Shown: in pieces, positions 25,428-32,704 of the stretch
Layout: the number at the start of each line of letters is the position of its first letter
Position numbering within the stretch: the stretch's first letter is position 1
Assembly (NCBI GenBank): GCA_017554445.1
Contig: JAFZIJ010000112.1
Coordinates: forward strand, 1 to 33,685
Direction of reading: 5' to 3'
Length of the DNA stretch: 33,685 bases
From: Victivallales bacterium
GTDB taxonomy: Bacteria > Verrucomicrobiota > Lentisphaeria > Oligosphaerales > Oligosphaeraceae
The notes under the pieces: model-generated
The model's database searches: none
What the model saw: the letters and a program-made list of their open reading frames with translations, nothing else
What the model was told of the DNA's origin: nothing
Translations under genes and position numbers: made by a program

Positions 25428-26468
25428 ATGAAAAGCAACGCCTATCAGCAAGCAGGTGTCGATATCGACCTCGCCACGAACCTCCTCAAAAGCGTGAAGG
25501 CGAAGATATCGTCCACCCGCCGCCCTGAAGCCCTCGCCCCGATCGGCGGCTTCGGCGGCCTTTTCCAAATAGATTTGAAAAAATGGAAGCAGCCCGTCAT
25601 GGTGACGTCCATCGACGGCGTCGGCACGAAACTCATGGTGGCGGCGATGTGCAACCAGCACACATCTGTCGGCCATGACATCGTCAACCACTGCATCAAC
25701 GACATCGCCGTACAGGGTGCCGAACCAGTCTATTTCATGGACTACATCGGCATCGGCAAACTCCGTTCGCCGTTGTACGAGAACGTTTTGACGGGTATTG
25801 CTGATGCCTGTCTCGCACAGAACGTGACGCTGATCGGCGGCGAAACGGCGGAAATGCCCGGCATGTACGGAAATGACTACGATCTCGTTGGTTGCATCAC
25901 CGGTATCGTTGAGAAAGACGAAATCATCACAGGCGAGAACATCAAGCCCGGCCATGTGGCTCTCGGTCTCGCGTCCGTCGGCCTCCACACGAACGGTTTC
26001 TCGTTGGCGCGTAAAGTCTTGTTTGAAAAGGCCGGATTCACGGTTGATTCCAAGCCGGCCGAACTAGGCGGCGAAACCGTCGGTGAAGCCCTGTTGAAGC
26101 CGCACCGCTGCTATTGGCCTGCAATCCGCGAAGCGATGGCCCGCAAGCTCCCACTGGACGGTATCGCACATATCACGGGCGGCGGTCTCTATGACAACGT
26201 GCCGCGAATCCTTCCGGAAGGCGTTGCGGCGGAATTCGATGCATCGACCATTGATGTTCCCGCCATCTTCAAGCTCATCGGCAAGCTCGGCGACATCGAA
26301 AAGCATGAGATGTACCGTGTGTTCAACATGGGCGTCGGCATGGTGTGGTTCATTCCGGAAACAGCTGTTGCGGAATGCATCAGCATCTGCAAAGACGCCG
26401 GTATTGAAGCGCATGTCGTCGGCCGCGCCGTCAAGGGCGACCGCACGTCCGATGTTCTGAACGTCTAA
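25428..26468 (+). CDS. purM: Phosphoribosylformylglycinamidine cyclo-ligase (AIR synthase)
   Basis: A 346-aa cytoplasmic enzyme that converts FGAM and ATP to aminoimidazole ribonucleotide in de novo purine synthesis. Family segments include YQQAGVDIDLATNLL at the start and MVTSIDGVGTKLMVAAMC. These are followed by GHDIVNHCINDIAVQGAEP, YFMDYIGIGKL, LIGGETAEMPGMYGNDYDLVG, LGLASVGLHTNGFSLARKV, IAHITGGGLYDNVPRILPEG and YRVFNMGVGMVWFIP. Length and motifs are normal. The uracil-DNA glycosylase gene follows after 20 nt and is probably co-transcribed. It is a housekeeping gene, and its presence suggests the core chromosome resumes here. Confidence 0.97.
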   Translation: MKSNAYQQAGVDIDLATNLLKSVKAKISSTRRPEALAPIGGFGGLFQIDLKKWKQPVMVTSIDGVGTKLMVAAMCNQHTSVGHDIVNHCINDIAVQGAEPVYFMDYIGIGKLRSPLYENVLTGIADACLAQNVTLIGGETAEMPGMYGNDYDLVGCITGIVEKDEIITGENIKPGHVALGLASVGLHTNGFSLARKVLFEKAGFTVDSKPAELGGETVGEALLKPHRCYWPAIREAMARKLPLDGIAHITGGGLYDNVPRILPEGVAAEFDASTIDVPAIFKLIGKLGDIEKHEMYRVFNMGVGMVWFIPETAVAECISICKDAGIEAHVVGRAVKGDRTSDVLNV

Positions 26469-26488
26469 TTTTCACGGAACTTTTCAAC

Positions 26489-27412
26489 ATGCCCGGCTCG
26501 CTTGCAGAAGAACTCAAACGGATCCTCGCCTTGCAAAAGGCGAAGGGCACGCGTTATGTGTGGCTGTCGCCGCAAAACGCGCAGGCGTTCTTCTTCTCTG
26601 CACCGCAACTTAATATGCAACAGCCGCCGATGATGCAACAGCCAATGCAGCAACGGCCACCAATGGTTCAACAGCCTCCCATGCAACGGCCACCGATGGC
26701 GCAACCACCAATGCCGCAGCATCCCATGACACCGGTTGCACCGCCGCAACCGTCTCCCGCGCAACCGCCTGCGCCACTTGAAATCAAGGCGGCGGCTCCT
26801 GCCGCCGGTTTGGATTGGGATCAGTTGTCAGAGGCGATCCATTCCTGCAAGGCATGTCCGCTATACGCAGGCAAACGGAATTACGTCATGGACGATGGCT
26901 TCCGTCAGGCCCGCGTCATGTTTATCGGCGAAGGGCCAGGCGAAGACGAAGACAGGCAAGGCGTTCCGTTTGTCGGTCGCGCAGGACAGCTGCTGACACG
27001 CATGATTCTCGCCATGGGGCTCGATCGCACGGCGCGTGACGCCGAACGCGGTTGCTACATCGCGAACATTGTCAAATGCCGTCCGCCAGGCAACCGCAAT
27101 CCGGAGCCAGAGGAAGGTACCGCCTGCCTGCCCTATCTGCATCGCCAGATCGAGCTGGTCAAGCCGGAGGCCATCATCTTGCTCGGTGCCGTCCCGCTCA
27201 ACTTCCTCATGAACCGTCGCGGCATCACGGCCGCACGAGGCAAATGGCTGGAATACAAAGGGATACCAGTCATGCCGACATTCCATCCAGCCTATCTGCT
27301 CCGTTTTGAACGCAACCGAGAGCAGTTCATTGCGGAAAAGCGCAAAGTCTGGTCCGACCTCCAGCAGGTCATGGCGAGACTTGGCCTGAAACAACCACCC
27401 AGACAAAGCTGA
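26489..27412 (+). CDS. Type-4 (Fe-S) uracil-DNA glycosylase with a Pro/Gln/Met-rich N-terminal linker
   Basis: A 307-aa protein. The C-terminal 195 residues are a family 4 uracil-DNA glycosylase, which removes uracil from DNA. It has CKACPLY (first Fe-S cysteines), [20 protein letters not shown] with the uracil-binding loop, and [20 protein letters not shown] with a third cysteine. A further cysteine lies in [10 protein letters not shown], and [10 protein letters not shown] is the H-P-x-x-L-R motif. All four cluster cysteines look present. The first 40 residues form a short helical region. Residues about 43-100 are a low-complexity tract of Pro, Gln and Met built from imperfect [10 protein letters not shown] repeats, a flexible linker. 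The gene lies 20 nt after purM. Its stop codon is part of an AAAGCTT heptamer array. Confidence 0.93.
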   Translation: MPGSLAEELKRILALQKAKGTRYVWLSPQNAQAFFFSAPQLNMQQPPMMQQPMQQRPPMVQQPPMQRPPMAQPPMPQHPMTPVAPPQPSPAQPPAPLEIKAAAPAAGLDWDQLSEAIHSCKACPLYAGKRNYVMDDGFRQARVMFIGEGPGEDEDRQGVPFVGRAGQLLTRMILAMGLDRTARDAERGCYIANIVKCRPPGNRNPEPEEGTACLPYLHRQIELVKPEAIILLGAVPLNFLMNRRGITAARGKWLEYKGIPVMPTFHPAYLLRFERNREQFIAEKRKVWSDLQQVMARLGLKQPPRQS

Positions 27413-27560
27413 AAGCTTAAAGCTTAATGCTTAAAGCTTAAAGCAAAGGCAAATCCAAAAGCTTAAAGCTTAAAGCAAAAGCAAATCCAAAAGCATAAAG
27501 CCAAAAGCTTAAAGCAAAAGCAAATCCAAAAGCTTAAAGCCAAAAGCTTAAAGCAAATGC
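27405..27560. repeat. AAAGCTT heptamer array grading into a longer AAAGC/AAATCC repeat
   Basis: Units from 27405 are AAAGCTG (holding the glycosylase stop), AAAGCTT, AAAGCTT, AATGCTT, AAAGCTT and AAAGCAA. The sequence then turns into a 32- to 39-nt higher-order repeat of AAGCTTAAAGC plus AAAGCAAATCCAA, seen three times (AAATCC at 27451, 27483, 27522). No gene is seen in 27413-27651. Confidence 0.85.
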
Positions 27561-27651
27561 AATAGGTTACGCTTCACGCGAATTCTATTTGCGAATCAAC
27601 CACTTGAATAATAAAATCATTAACATAACATCAACACAAAGGCCGAAAATC

Positions 27652-28998
27652 ATGAAAACATCGTTCATTCACATCTGTCTGTCTGTCATGCTGACAGTCG
27701 CCGTCATCAACGCCCTCGCGGATGATGGCGCAGACTATAACCGTCCGCCATTGCCGAAAAAGCTCTCTTTGGAAGAGGCCAAGAAGATCGCGTTGCAGGC
27801 CAATCCATCCCTGCAGGTCACCGTTGCACGCCTTCAGGCCGCCACCGCGCAGTTGCAGCAGGCCCAGTCGAACTACATGCCCACGCTGGATCTGACCGCC
27901 TCCGTGCAACGCACACAGGAAGTTCCCAAGCAGAATGGCGGCAACGGCCGTTCCCATTTCACAACCTACAACGCGGGAGCCTCCTTCGACTGGACGCTCT
28001 ACGACGGCATGGCACGCAAATACGACAACATCGCCAAGCAAGTCGGCCTTAAGATCGCGCAGTCCAACCATGAAGACGCGCAGCGGAGCCTTCTTCTATC
28101 CGTCGCAACCGCCTATTACGACACGTTGCTGGAAGTCGAGAACATCCGCATCGCCAAAGAAGACCTAAAGTACAATATTGACCTTCAGGACACCGCCCAG
28201 AAGAAACTGGAGCGCGGCGCGGGAAACCGTTCCGATGTTTTAAACTTCCAGATCAAGGCCAAAGGCGCGCAAGCCAATCTGATCCAGTCTGAACAGAACT
28301 TGAAGATCCGCCACTATACGCTCGTCCAATTGCTCGGCTATTCGCCGTCGGAGATCCCGGAAGGCTTCGAACTCCAGCAGGTGGACGACTATTCAAAGGA
28401 CGCCGCACTTCCCTCCATCGACGAATGTGTCGCATATGCCTTTGAACACCGTCCGGACATCGCCGCCCAGAACGACGCCATCGAACGCCAAAGCGCCATG
28501 GTCGATTATTATAACAGCGACAACCATCCGCAGATCAGCCTCTTCGCCGACTACGGCCTCACGCGTCGCAAGAATCCGAAATTCACCCATCATGATGACT
28601 CACTGGTCTTCGGAGCGCAAGTCCGCTGGAACGTCTTCAACGGCAACAAGACCCGTGCGAGAGTCGCCGAAGCGTACGCAGGTGTTCTGGAGGCTCGTGC
28701 GTCTTTGGACGCCCTGAAGCAGGATATCGAAAAACAGGTCGCCAACCAGCATACCGCCACGAACGAAGCCCGCACGCTTGCGGATCTGAAGAACGAAACG
28801 GAAAAACTCGCCGAAGAGACACGCGATCTCGTCCGAACGGAATACAATATCGGCCGAGTCACGGCGACACGCCTCAACGAAGCCCAGACGGATTTGACGA
28901 ATGCACAGGCCGCCCGTGCGAAGGCAATCATCCTCTATTGGCAGTATCGTGAAAATCTCGCCGCCACCACGGGAAAAATCATGGATACGGCAAAATAA
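27652..28998 (+). CDS. TolC-family outer-membrane efflux/secretion protein
   Basis: A protein of 448 aa from the ATG at 27652, chosen because it starts a signal peptide (MKTSFIHICLSVMLTVAVINALA) and has AAAGG 9 nt upstream; an earlier in-frame ATG would add 21 residues ahead of the signal. TolC-type proteins form trimeric channels through the outer membrane for efflux or type I secretion. Two outer-membrane-efflux-protein repeats are visible. The first starts LSLEEAKKIALQANPSLQV and the second starts PSIDECVAYAFEHRPDIAAQ. Each has long Ala/Gln/Asn-rich coiled-coil helices and a short beta stretch (SHFTTYNAGASFDWTLYDG; FADYGLTRRKNP...FGAQVRWNVFNG). No adaptor or inner-membrane pump gene is next to it, so its partners are elsewhere. 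It is good evidence for a diderm cell envelope. Confidence 0.92.
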   Translation: MKTSFIHICLSVMLTVAVINALADDGADYNRPPLPKKLSLEEAKKIALQANPSLQVTVARLQAATAQLQQAQSNYMPTLDLTASVQRTQEVPKQNGGNGRSHFTTYNAGASFDWTLYDGMARKYDNIAKQVGLKIAQSNHEDAQRSLLLSVATAYYDTLLEVENIRIAKEDLKYNIDLQDTAQKKLERGAGNRSDVLNFQIKAKGAQANLIQSEQNLKIRHYTLVQLLGYSPSEIPEGFELQQVDDYSKDAALPSIDECVAYAFEHRPDIAAQNDAIERQSAMVDYYNSDNHPQISLFADYGLTRRKNPKFTHHDDSLVFGAQVRWNVFNGNKTRARVAEAYAGVLEARASLDALKQDIEKQVANQHTATNEARTLADLKNETEKLAEETRDLVRTEYNIGRVTATRLNEAQTDLTNAQAARAKAIILYWQYRENLAATTGKIMDTAK

Positions 28999-29030
28999 AC
29001 AAGAATCTTCCATTCAATTGCTAAAACAAG

Positions 29031-29058
29031 TTGATTTTTCGCATTCAACCGTTAATAT
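29031..29058 (+). promoter_or_regulatory. Possible promoter for the NagB-like gene
   Basis: TTGATT (29031-29036) and TAATAT (29053-29058) are spaced by 16 nt, each matching the consensus at four of six bases. They lie about 65 nt before the ATG in an AT-rich gap. This is weak, sequence-only evidence. Confidence 0.3.
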
Positions 29059-29125
29059 TTTAAGGTAAGATTTTTCAATGGCGGCGGATGCCGCCGGCAT
29101 CTGTAACGCCATTAGGAGCAAGTTC

Positions 29126-29941
29126 ATGAAAGTCATTATTTTGCCACATGACAAAGCCGTGGCCAAACACGCCTATCAGATCATCATGGACCGGATGAGC
29201 AACGGCATCAACGCCATCGGATTGCCTTGCGGCAAAGCCCCGCTCAAACTCTACGGCGAAATTGCAAACGGTTTCAAACGCGGTGAGCTTGATTTTTCCG
29301 GCGTCAGCATCTTTAGCCAAACAGAATTCCTCTGTGTCGGCGAAAATGATCCAGGTAGCTGCCGCCAGTTTCTTGAAGACAATCTCTTCTGCTACATCAA
29401 CATCAATCCGGACAACACGCACCATCTGGACGGCATGACAGACGACCACGTCGCTGAATGCGAGTACTTTGAAGATGAGATGGAATACGTCGGTGGCATC
29501 AAGTTGCAGGTACTCGGACTTGGGCCATTTGGCCAGATTGCCTTTAACCAGCCGAGCGGTTCGCTCAATTCCCACACAGGTTTCGTCGCGCTTTCCAAAG
29601 AGACACTTGAAGATTACAAGATGTTCTTTCCGACAGACAAAGACTACCCGTTGTACGGATTGTCAATGGGCATTGGCACCATCATGAAAGCAGATGAATG
29701 CCTCATCATTGCTTCGGGCGAAGAGATGGCGGACGCCGTCGCGGCCACCGTCGAAGGCCCTGTTTCCGCGGCCTGCCCTGCATCCGCCCTTCAATACCAT
29801 GAAAAATGCACCATCGTCGTGGACGAAGCCGCCGCAAGCAAACTCCGCTACACCGAATTCTACAAGGCCACTGCCGATGCAGAGGAACGGGCCTTGGAGG
29901 AACTCGCAATTCTCCACCAAGAATTGGACGACAGCGAATGA
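29126..29941 (+). CDS. NagB-like (glucosamine-6-phosphate deaminase fold) protein lacking the catalytic residues
   Basis: A 271-aa protein, about the length of NagB. The ATG at 29126 was chosen for the AGGAG 7 nt upstream. Overall similarity to NagB is clear: AIGLPCGKAPLKLYGEIANG (phosphate loop region), LGLGPFGQIAFNQPSGS, LSMGIGTIMKADECLI and ATVEGPVSAACPASALQYHE. The active site is rewritten. NagB Asp72 is Thr66 (FSQTEF for FNMDEY), Asp141 is Phe135, His143 is Gln137 and Glu148 is Gln142. Ring opening and deamination by the NagB mechanism should therefore be impossible, and a sugar-phosphate-binding or altered-reaction role is likely. The frame is intact and codon use is normal, which argues against a dead gene. 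The end of the gene is duplicated in tandem. Confidence 0.85.
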   Translation: MKVIILPHDKAVAKHAYQIIMDRMSNGINAIGLPCGKAPLKLYGEIANGFKRGELDFSGVSIFSQTEFLCVGENDPGSCRQFLEDNLFCYININPDNTHHLDGMTDDHVAECEYFEDEMEYVGGIKLQVLGLGPFGQIAFNQPSGSLNSHTGFVALSKETLEDYKMFFPTDKDYPLYGLSMGIGTIMKADECLIIASGEEMADAVAATVEGPVSAACPASALQYHEKCTIVVDEAAASKLRYTEFYKATADAEERALEELAILHQELDDSE

Positions 29942-29992
29942 TTTTTTTATTGTAATTTTATAAGCGAATGATTTTTTTATTGTAATTTTATA
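29933..29992. repeat. Perfect 30-nt tandem duplication containing the stop codon of the NagB-like gene
   Basis: Positions 29933-29962 are repeated exactly at 29963-29992. Each copy begins AGCGAATGA, the last Ser and Glu codons plus the stop, followed by a T-rich tail. The TTGTAA of the candidate downstream promoter comes from the second copy. Confidence 0.95.
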
Positions 29993-30046
29993 TTGGAACT
30001 TTATATAATGTAAACGACTTCGGGCACAGCCACGTCAGACGTGGCT
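29980..30046 (+). promoter_or_regulatory. Promoter and 5'-UTR hairpin for the oxidoreductase at 30070
   Basis: TTGTAA (29980-29985) and a perfect TATAAT (30004-30009) are separated by 18 nt. Past the expected start of transcription, AGCCACGT-CAG-ACGTGGCT (30028-30046) forms a perfect 8-bp hairpin ending 11 nt before the AGAGGA ribosome-binding site. It could be an mRNA-stability element or a dyad operator. Confidence 0.5.
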
Positions 30047-30069
30047 TCCGCAAACAAGAGGACAATGCT

Positions 30070-31158
30070 ATGAACATCGCAATCGTTGGATTCGCACACG
30101 GTCATTACGGCGCGTACTGCCGCCAGTGGGCTGCCCATCCGGAATGGGACATCATCCCCACCAAGGGATGGGACCACGACACGGCCCGCCTCACCCAAAA
30201 CGCGCAAAACCTCAAGCTCGACGCCGTCGAAAGCCTGGACGATCTCGTAAAAGACACCTCCATCGACGCCTTCCTCATCACCGCCGAAACCTCCCTCCAC
30301 GCTGATCTCGTAGAGGCCATCGCCCCCACCCGCAAGCCCATCGCTCTCCAGAAACCCATGGCGCTGACCATCAAGGAAGCCGACCGTATCATCAAGGCCG
30401 TCGAAGAGAATCACGCTCCCTTCACCATGCTCTGGCAAATGCGTTGCGACCCGCAGAACCAGTGGATGAAAAAATTCATGGACAGCGGCATCCTCGGCCA
30501 AGTTTTCCAGTTCCGCCGCCGCCACAATCTCGGCCTCTGCCTCAATCCCGCCAACGCCAACATCTGGCATTGCATCCCTGAACTCAACCGTGACATCTGG
30601 GCGGATGACTGCGCCCATCCCGCAGATCTCATCTACTGGCTCTTCGGCATGCCGAAATCAGTAACAGCCGAAATCGAAACCCTCTACAACCCGCAAATGC
30701 CCCATGACAACGGCGTTGTCATCTTCCGTTATCCTGAAAAGAAGCTCATCGCGGAAGTCGCATGCTCCTTCACCGCATCCTCCGCCGAAGTCACGACGGA
30801 AATCTACGCCGAAAAAGGCACCGTCGTCCAACGTTACGGCGATGCCGTGACGGCCTCCATGCCGCGCGATCCGGATGCCGTCGGCATGAAATACTATCTG
30901 GTCAACGATCAGAAATGGTACAACTGCACGCAGTGGCCGTCACCGAATTCGCAGGCCGTCCGCATCGGCGGCCTCGCGCAACCCATGGCTGAATTCTTCC
31001 ACGGTCAGCGCAAACCGATCTGCACGGCGTTCGAAGGCCGTGATTCATTGAAGATGATCATCGCCTCCCTCATCTCCTCCGTCGAAGGCCGCCGCGTCTA
31101 TATGGACGATCCGATGATCGCCAACTTCCCGCTCCCGCTGAAACGCGGCCTCCTGTAA
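30070..31158 (+). CDS. Gfo/Idh/MocA-family oxidoreductase (4 of 5), variant glycine loop
   Basis: A 362-aa protein with AGAGGA 7 nt before the ATG. The nucleotide-binding loop is AIVGFAHGHYGAYC, an A-H-x-H variant like copy 3 rather than GxGxxG. ALQKPMALTI supplies the catalytic lysine with Gln in place of Glu. DDCAHPADLIYWLFGMP is the equivalent of the D-x-G-x-H segment. Codons end strongly in C or G, like the sulfatase-fold gene that follows, suggesting both are well expressed. It precedes that gene by 72 nt on the same strand, with GTCCCTTTA 9-mers in between. It is probably a sugar or sugar-acid dehydrogenase; substrate unknown. Confidence 0.88.
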   Translation: MNIAIVGFAHGHYGAYCRQWAAHPEWDIIPTKGWDHDTARLTQNAQNLKLDAVESLDDLVKDTSIDAFLITAETSLHADLVEAIAPTRKPIALQKPMALTIKEADRIIKAVEENHAPFTMLWQMRCDPQNQWMKKFMDSGILGQVFQFRRRHNLGLCLNPANANIWHCIPELNRDIWADDCAHPADLIYWLFGMPKSVTAEIETLYNPQMPHDNGVVIFRYPEKKLIAEVACSFTASSAEVTTEIYAEKGTVVQRYGDAVTASMPRDPDAVGMKYYLVNDQKWYNCTQWPSPNSQAVRIGGLAQPMAEFFHGQRKPICTAFEGRDSLKMIIASLISSVEGRRVYMDDPMIANFPLPLKRGLL

Positions 31159-31170
31159 TCTGCCGTTCAG

Positions 31171-31206
31171 TCCCTTTAGTCCCTTTAGTCTTTTTCGTCC
31201 CTAAAA
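31171..31206. repeat. 9-mer TCCCTTTAG, two exact and two diverged copies
   Basis: Units are TCCCTTTAG, TCCCTTTAG, TCTTTTTCG and TCCCTAAAA, between the oxidoreductase stop (31158) and the next ribosome-binding region. It is the reverse complement of the GGGACTAAA unit at 9395-9417. Confidence 0.75.
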
Positions 31207-31230
31207 TAATCTCCCCCAAAAGGTACCATC

Positions 31231-32628
31231 ATGAGCAAACCCAATCTGCTTCTCATCGGCATCGACTCCCTTCTTTCCAAGCACATGAGCTGCTACGGCT
31301 ACTTCCGCCACACAACGCCCTACATGGATAAATTCGCGGAAGGCGGCACGCTGTTTGAAAACTACTTCTCGCCCCACATCCCGACGACCCCCGGCTACGC
31401 CTCCATGTTCACCGGTCTGGACTGCTTCGGCGACAACACCGTCGCCCTCCGCCATCAGGGCCCCATCAGCGGCAAGACGCTCGCTGAAATCCTCAACGAC
31501 GAAGGCTACAACACGACCTGTATCGGTTTCCGTGGCAACGCCGCCGCCCGCGGCTTCCAGACCTATCTGGATTTCGCCAACTGGAACGCCGGTGAAGACG
31601 GCAAGGCCCACAAGGCTGAAAATCTGAACAATGCCTGCCTGCCCGAACTCCGCCGCCTGGCCGCCGAAGACAAGCCGTGGTTCCTCTTCCTCCGCCACAT
31701 GGATCCGCATACGCCGTATCTCCCGCCGCGTCCGTTCGACCGCCTGTTCTACGAAGGCAACGAATACGATCCGAACAACCACTCCATGGATCCCGTCTTC
31801 TCCTTCAAGCCGTTCTGCGACTATTTCATGGATTGGATGCCCACCGGCCCCAACGGCGAACTGCTGACGGACAAAGACTATGTCATCGCCCAGTACGACG
31901 GCGCCGTCTGCTACATGGATACCTGCATCAAGAACATCTTCACGACGCTGACCACGCTCGGTCTCGACGACAACACGATCGTCGTCATCACCTCCGACCA
32001 CGGTGAAACCCTCTATGACCACGACTGCTTCTTCGACCACCACTCCATCAACGACAACACGCTCTGCGTGCCGCTGATCATCCGTTGGCCGGGCCACGTT
32101 CCCGCCGGCAAGCGCATCAAAGGCTGGGGCCGCCATCAGGATTTCGTTCCCACGCTCATGGATCTCATGCAGATCGATCCGAAGGTCAAATTCGACGGCG
32201 AATCCCTCATGCCGCTCGTCCGTGGCGAAAAGGCCTCCAACTGCTCCGAATTCTACATCACGGAATGCACATGGATGCGCAAGCATGGTTGGCGCACGCC
32301 GCAGTGGAAGCTCATCCGCGCATTGGAACCGGACTTCCACTTCAAGCCGGAAGTCGAGCTGTTCGATCTCATCAACGATCCGGAAGAGAACATCAACGTC
32401 GCCGAACAGAATCCGGACATCGTCGCCACGCTGACGGCCCGCATGAACGCCTTCATCGCGAAGCGTGAAAAAGAGACGGGCGCCACCAACCCGATGTTCC
32501 GTCAGGAATATTGGCACGGCCACACGGAAGTCGGCCCGTACTTCACGTCCTCCCAGCAGGCCTATGACACGATGCACATCGGCAGCGCCCGCCAGGCCGC
32601 CAAGCTGCAGTCCAAGACGGAGAAGTAA
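31231..32628 (+). CDS. Sulfatase-fold (alkaline phosphatase superfamily) hydrolase without the formylglycine cysteine
   Basis: A 465-aa protein with no signal peptide, so it is predicted to be cytoplasmic. It has the sulfatase scaffold: KPNLLLIGIDSLLSKHMSCY (first metal Asp), RHTTPYMDKFAEGGTLFENY, FLFLRHMDPHTPYLPP, VVITSDHGETLYDH (metal Asp-His) and VPLIIRWPGHVPAG. The C-terminal part has WKLIRALEPDFHF and ELFDLINDPEENIN. The nucleophile site, normally C/S-x-P-S-R, is T52-T-P-G-Y56, so the residue converted to formylglycine is Thr and the Arg is Tyr. The usual second Asp after the first metal Asp is Ser. Thr nucleophiles occur in phosphatase, phosphodiesterase and phosphotransferase members of this superfamily. 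It may therefore act on phosphate or phosphonate esters, or be an unconventional sulfatase. It lies between two oxidoreductase genes. Confidence 0.85.
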   Translation: MSKPNLLLIGIDSLLSKHMSCYGYFRHTTPYMDKFAEGGTLFENYFSPHIPTTPGYASMFTGLDCFGDNTVALRHQGPISGKTLAEILNDEGYNTTCIGFRGNAAARGFQTYLDFANWNAGEDGKAHKAENLNNACLPELRRLAAEDKPWFLFLRHMDPHTPYLPPRPFDRLFYEGNEYDPNNHSMDPVFSFKPFCDYFMDWMPTGPNGELLTDKDYVIAQYDGAVCYMDTCIKNIFTTLTTLGLDDNTIVVITSDHGETLYDHDCFFDHHSINDNTLCVPLIIRWPGHVPAGKRIKGWGRHQDFVPTLMDLMQIDPKVKFDGESLMPLVRGEKASNCSEFYITECTWMRKHGWRTPQWKLIRALEPDFHFKPEVELFDLINDPEENINVAEQNPDIVATLTARMNAFIAKREKETGATNPMFRQEYWHGHTEVGPYFTSSQQAYDTMHIGSARQAAKLQSKTEK

Positions 32629-32644
32629 ACCGCTTTTATAAAAC

Positions 32645-32672
32645 GCCGCCCAGCCTTCCATAGGCGGGCGGC
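32645..32672 (+). terminator. Hairpin terminator after the sulfatase-fold gene
   Basis: GCCGCCC (32645-32651) pairs with GGGCGGC (32666-32672), and GCCT/AGGC extend the stem past one bulged A, with a TCCAT loop. It starts 16 nt after the stop codon. Only CTT follows, so it is a strong stem with a weak T-tract. Confidence 0.6.
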
Positions 32673-32704
32673 TTAACCGTTCATTATAATCTACAAAACT
32701 CATT

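Noticed and set aside
27413..27651. A small RNA or hidden gene in the gap before the TolC-like gene
   Set aside because: The gap is mostly AAAGCTT-type repeats; no conserved fold or open frame stands out.
32685..32690. TATAAT 14 nt before the last gene, possibly giving a leaderless mRNA
   Set aside because: No -35 element can be placed; the expected region is occupied by the terminator hairpin. Too weak to call.
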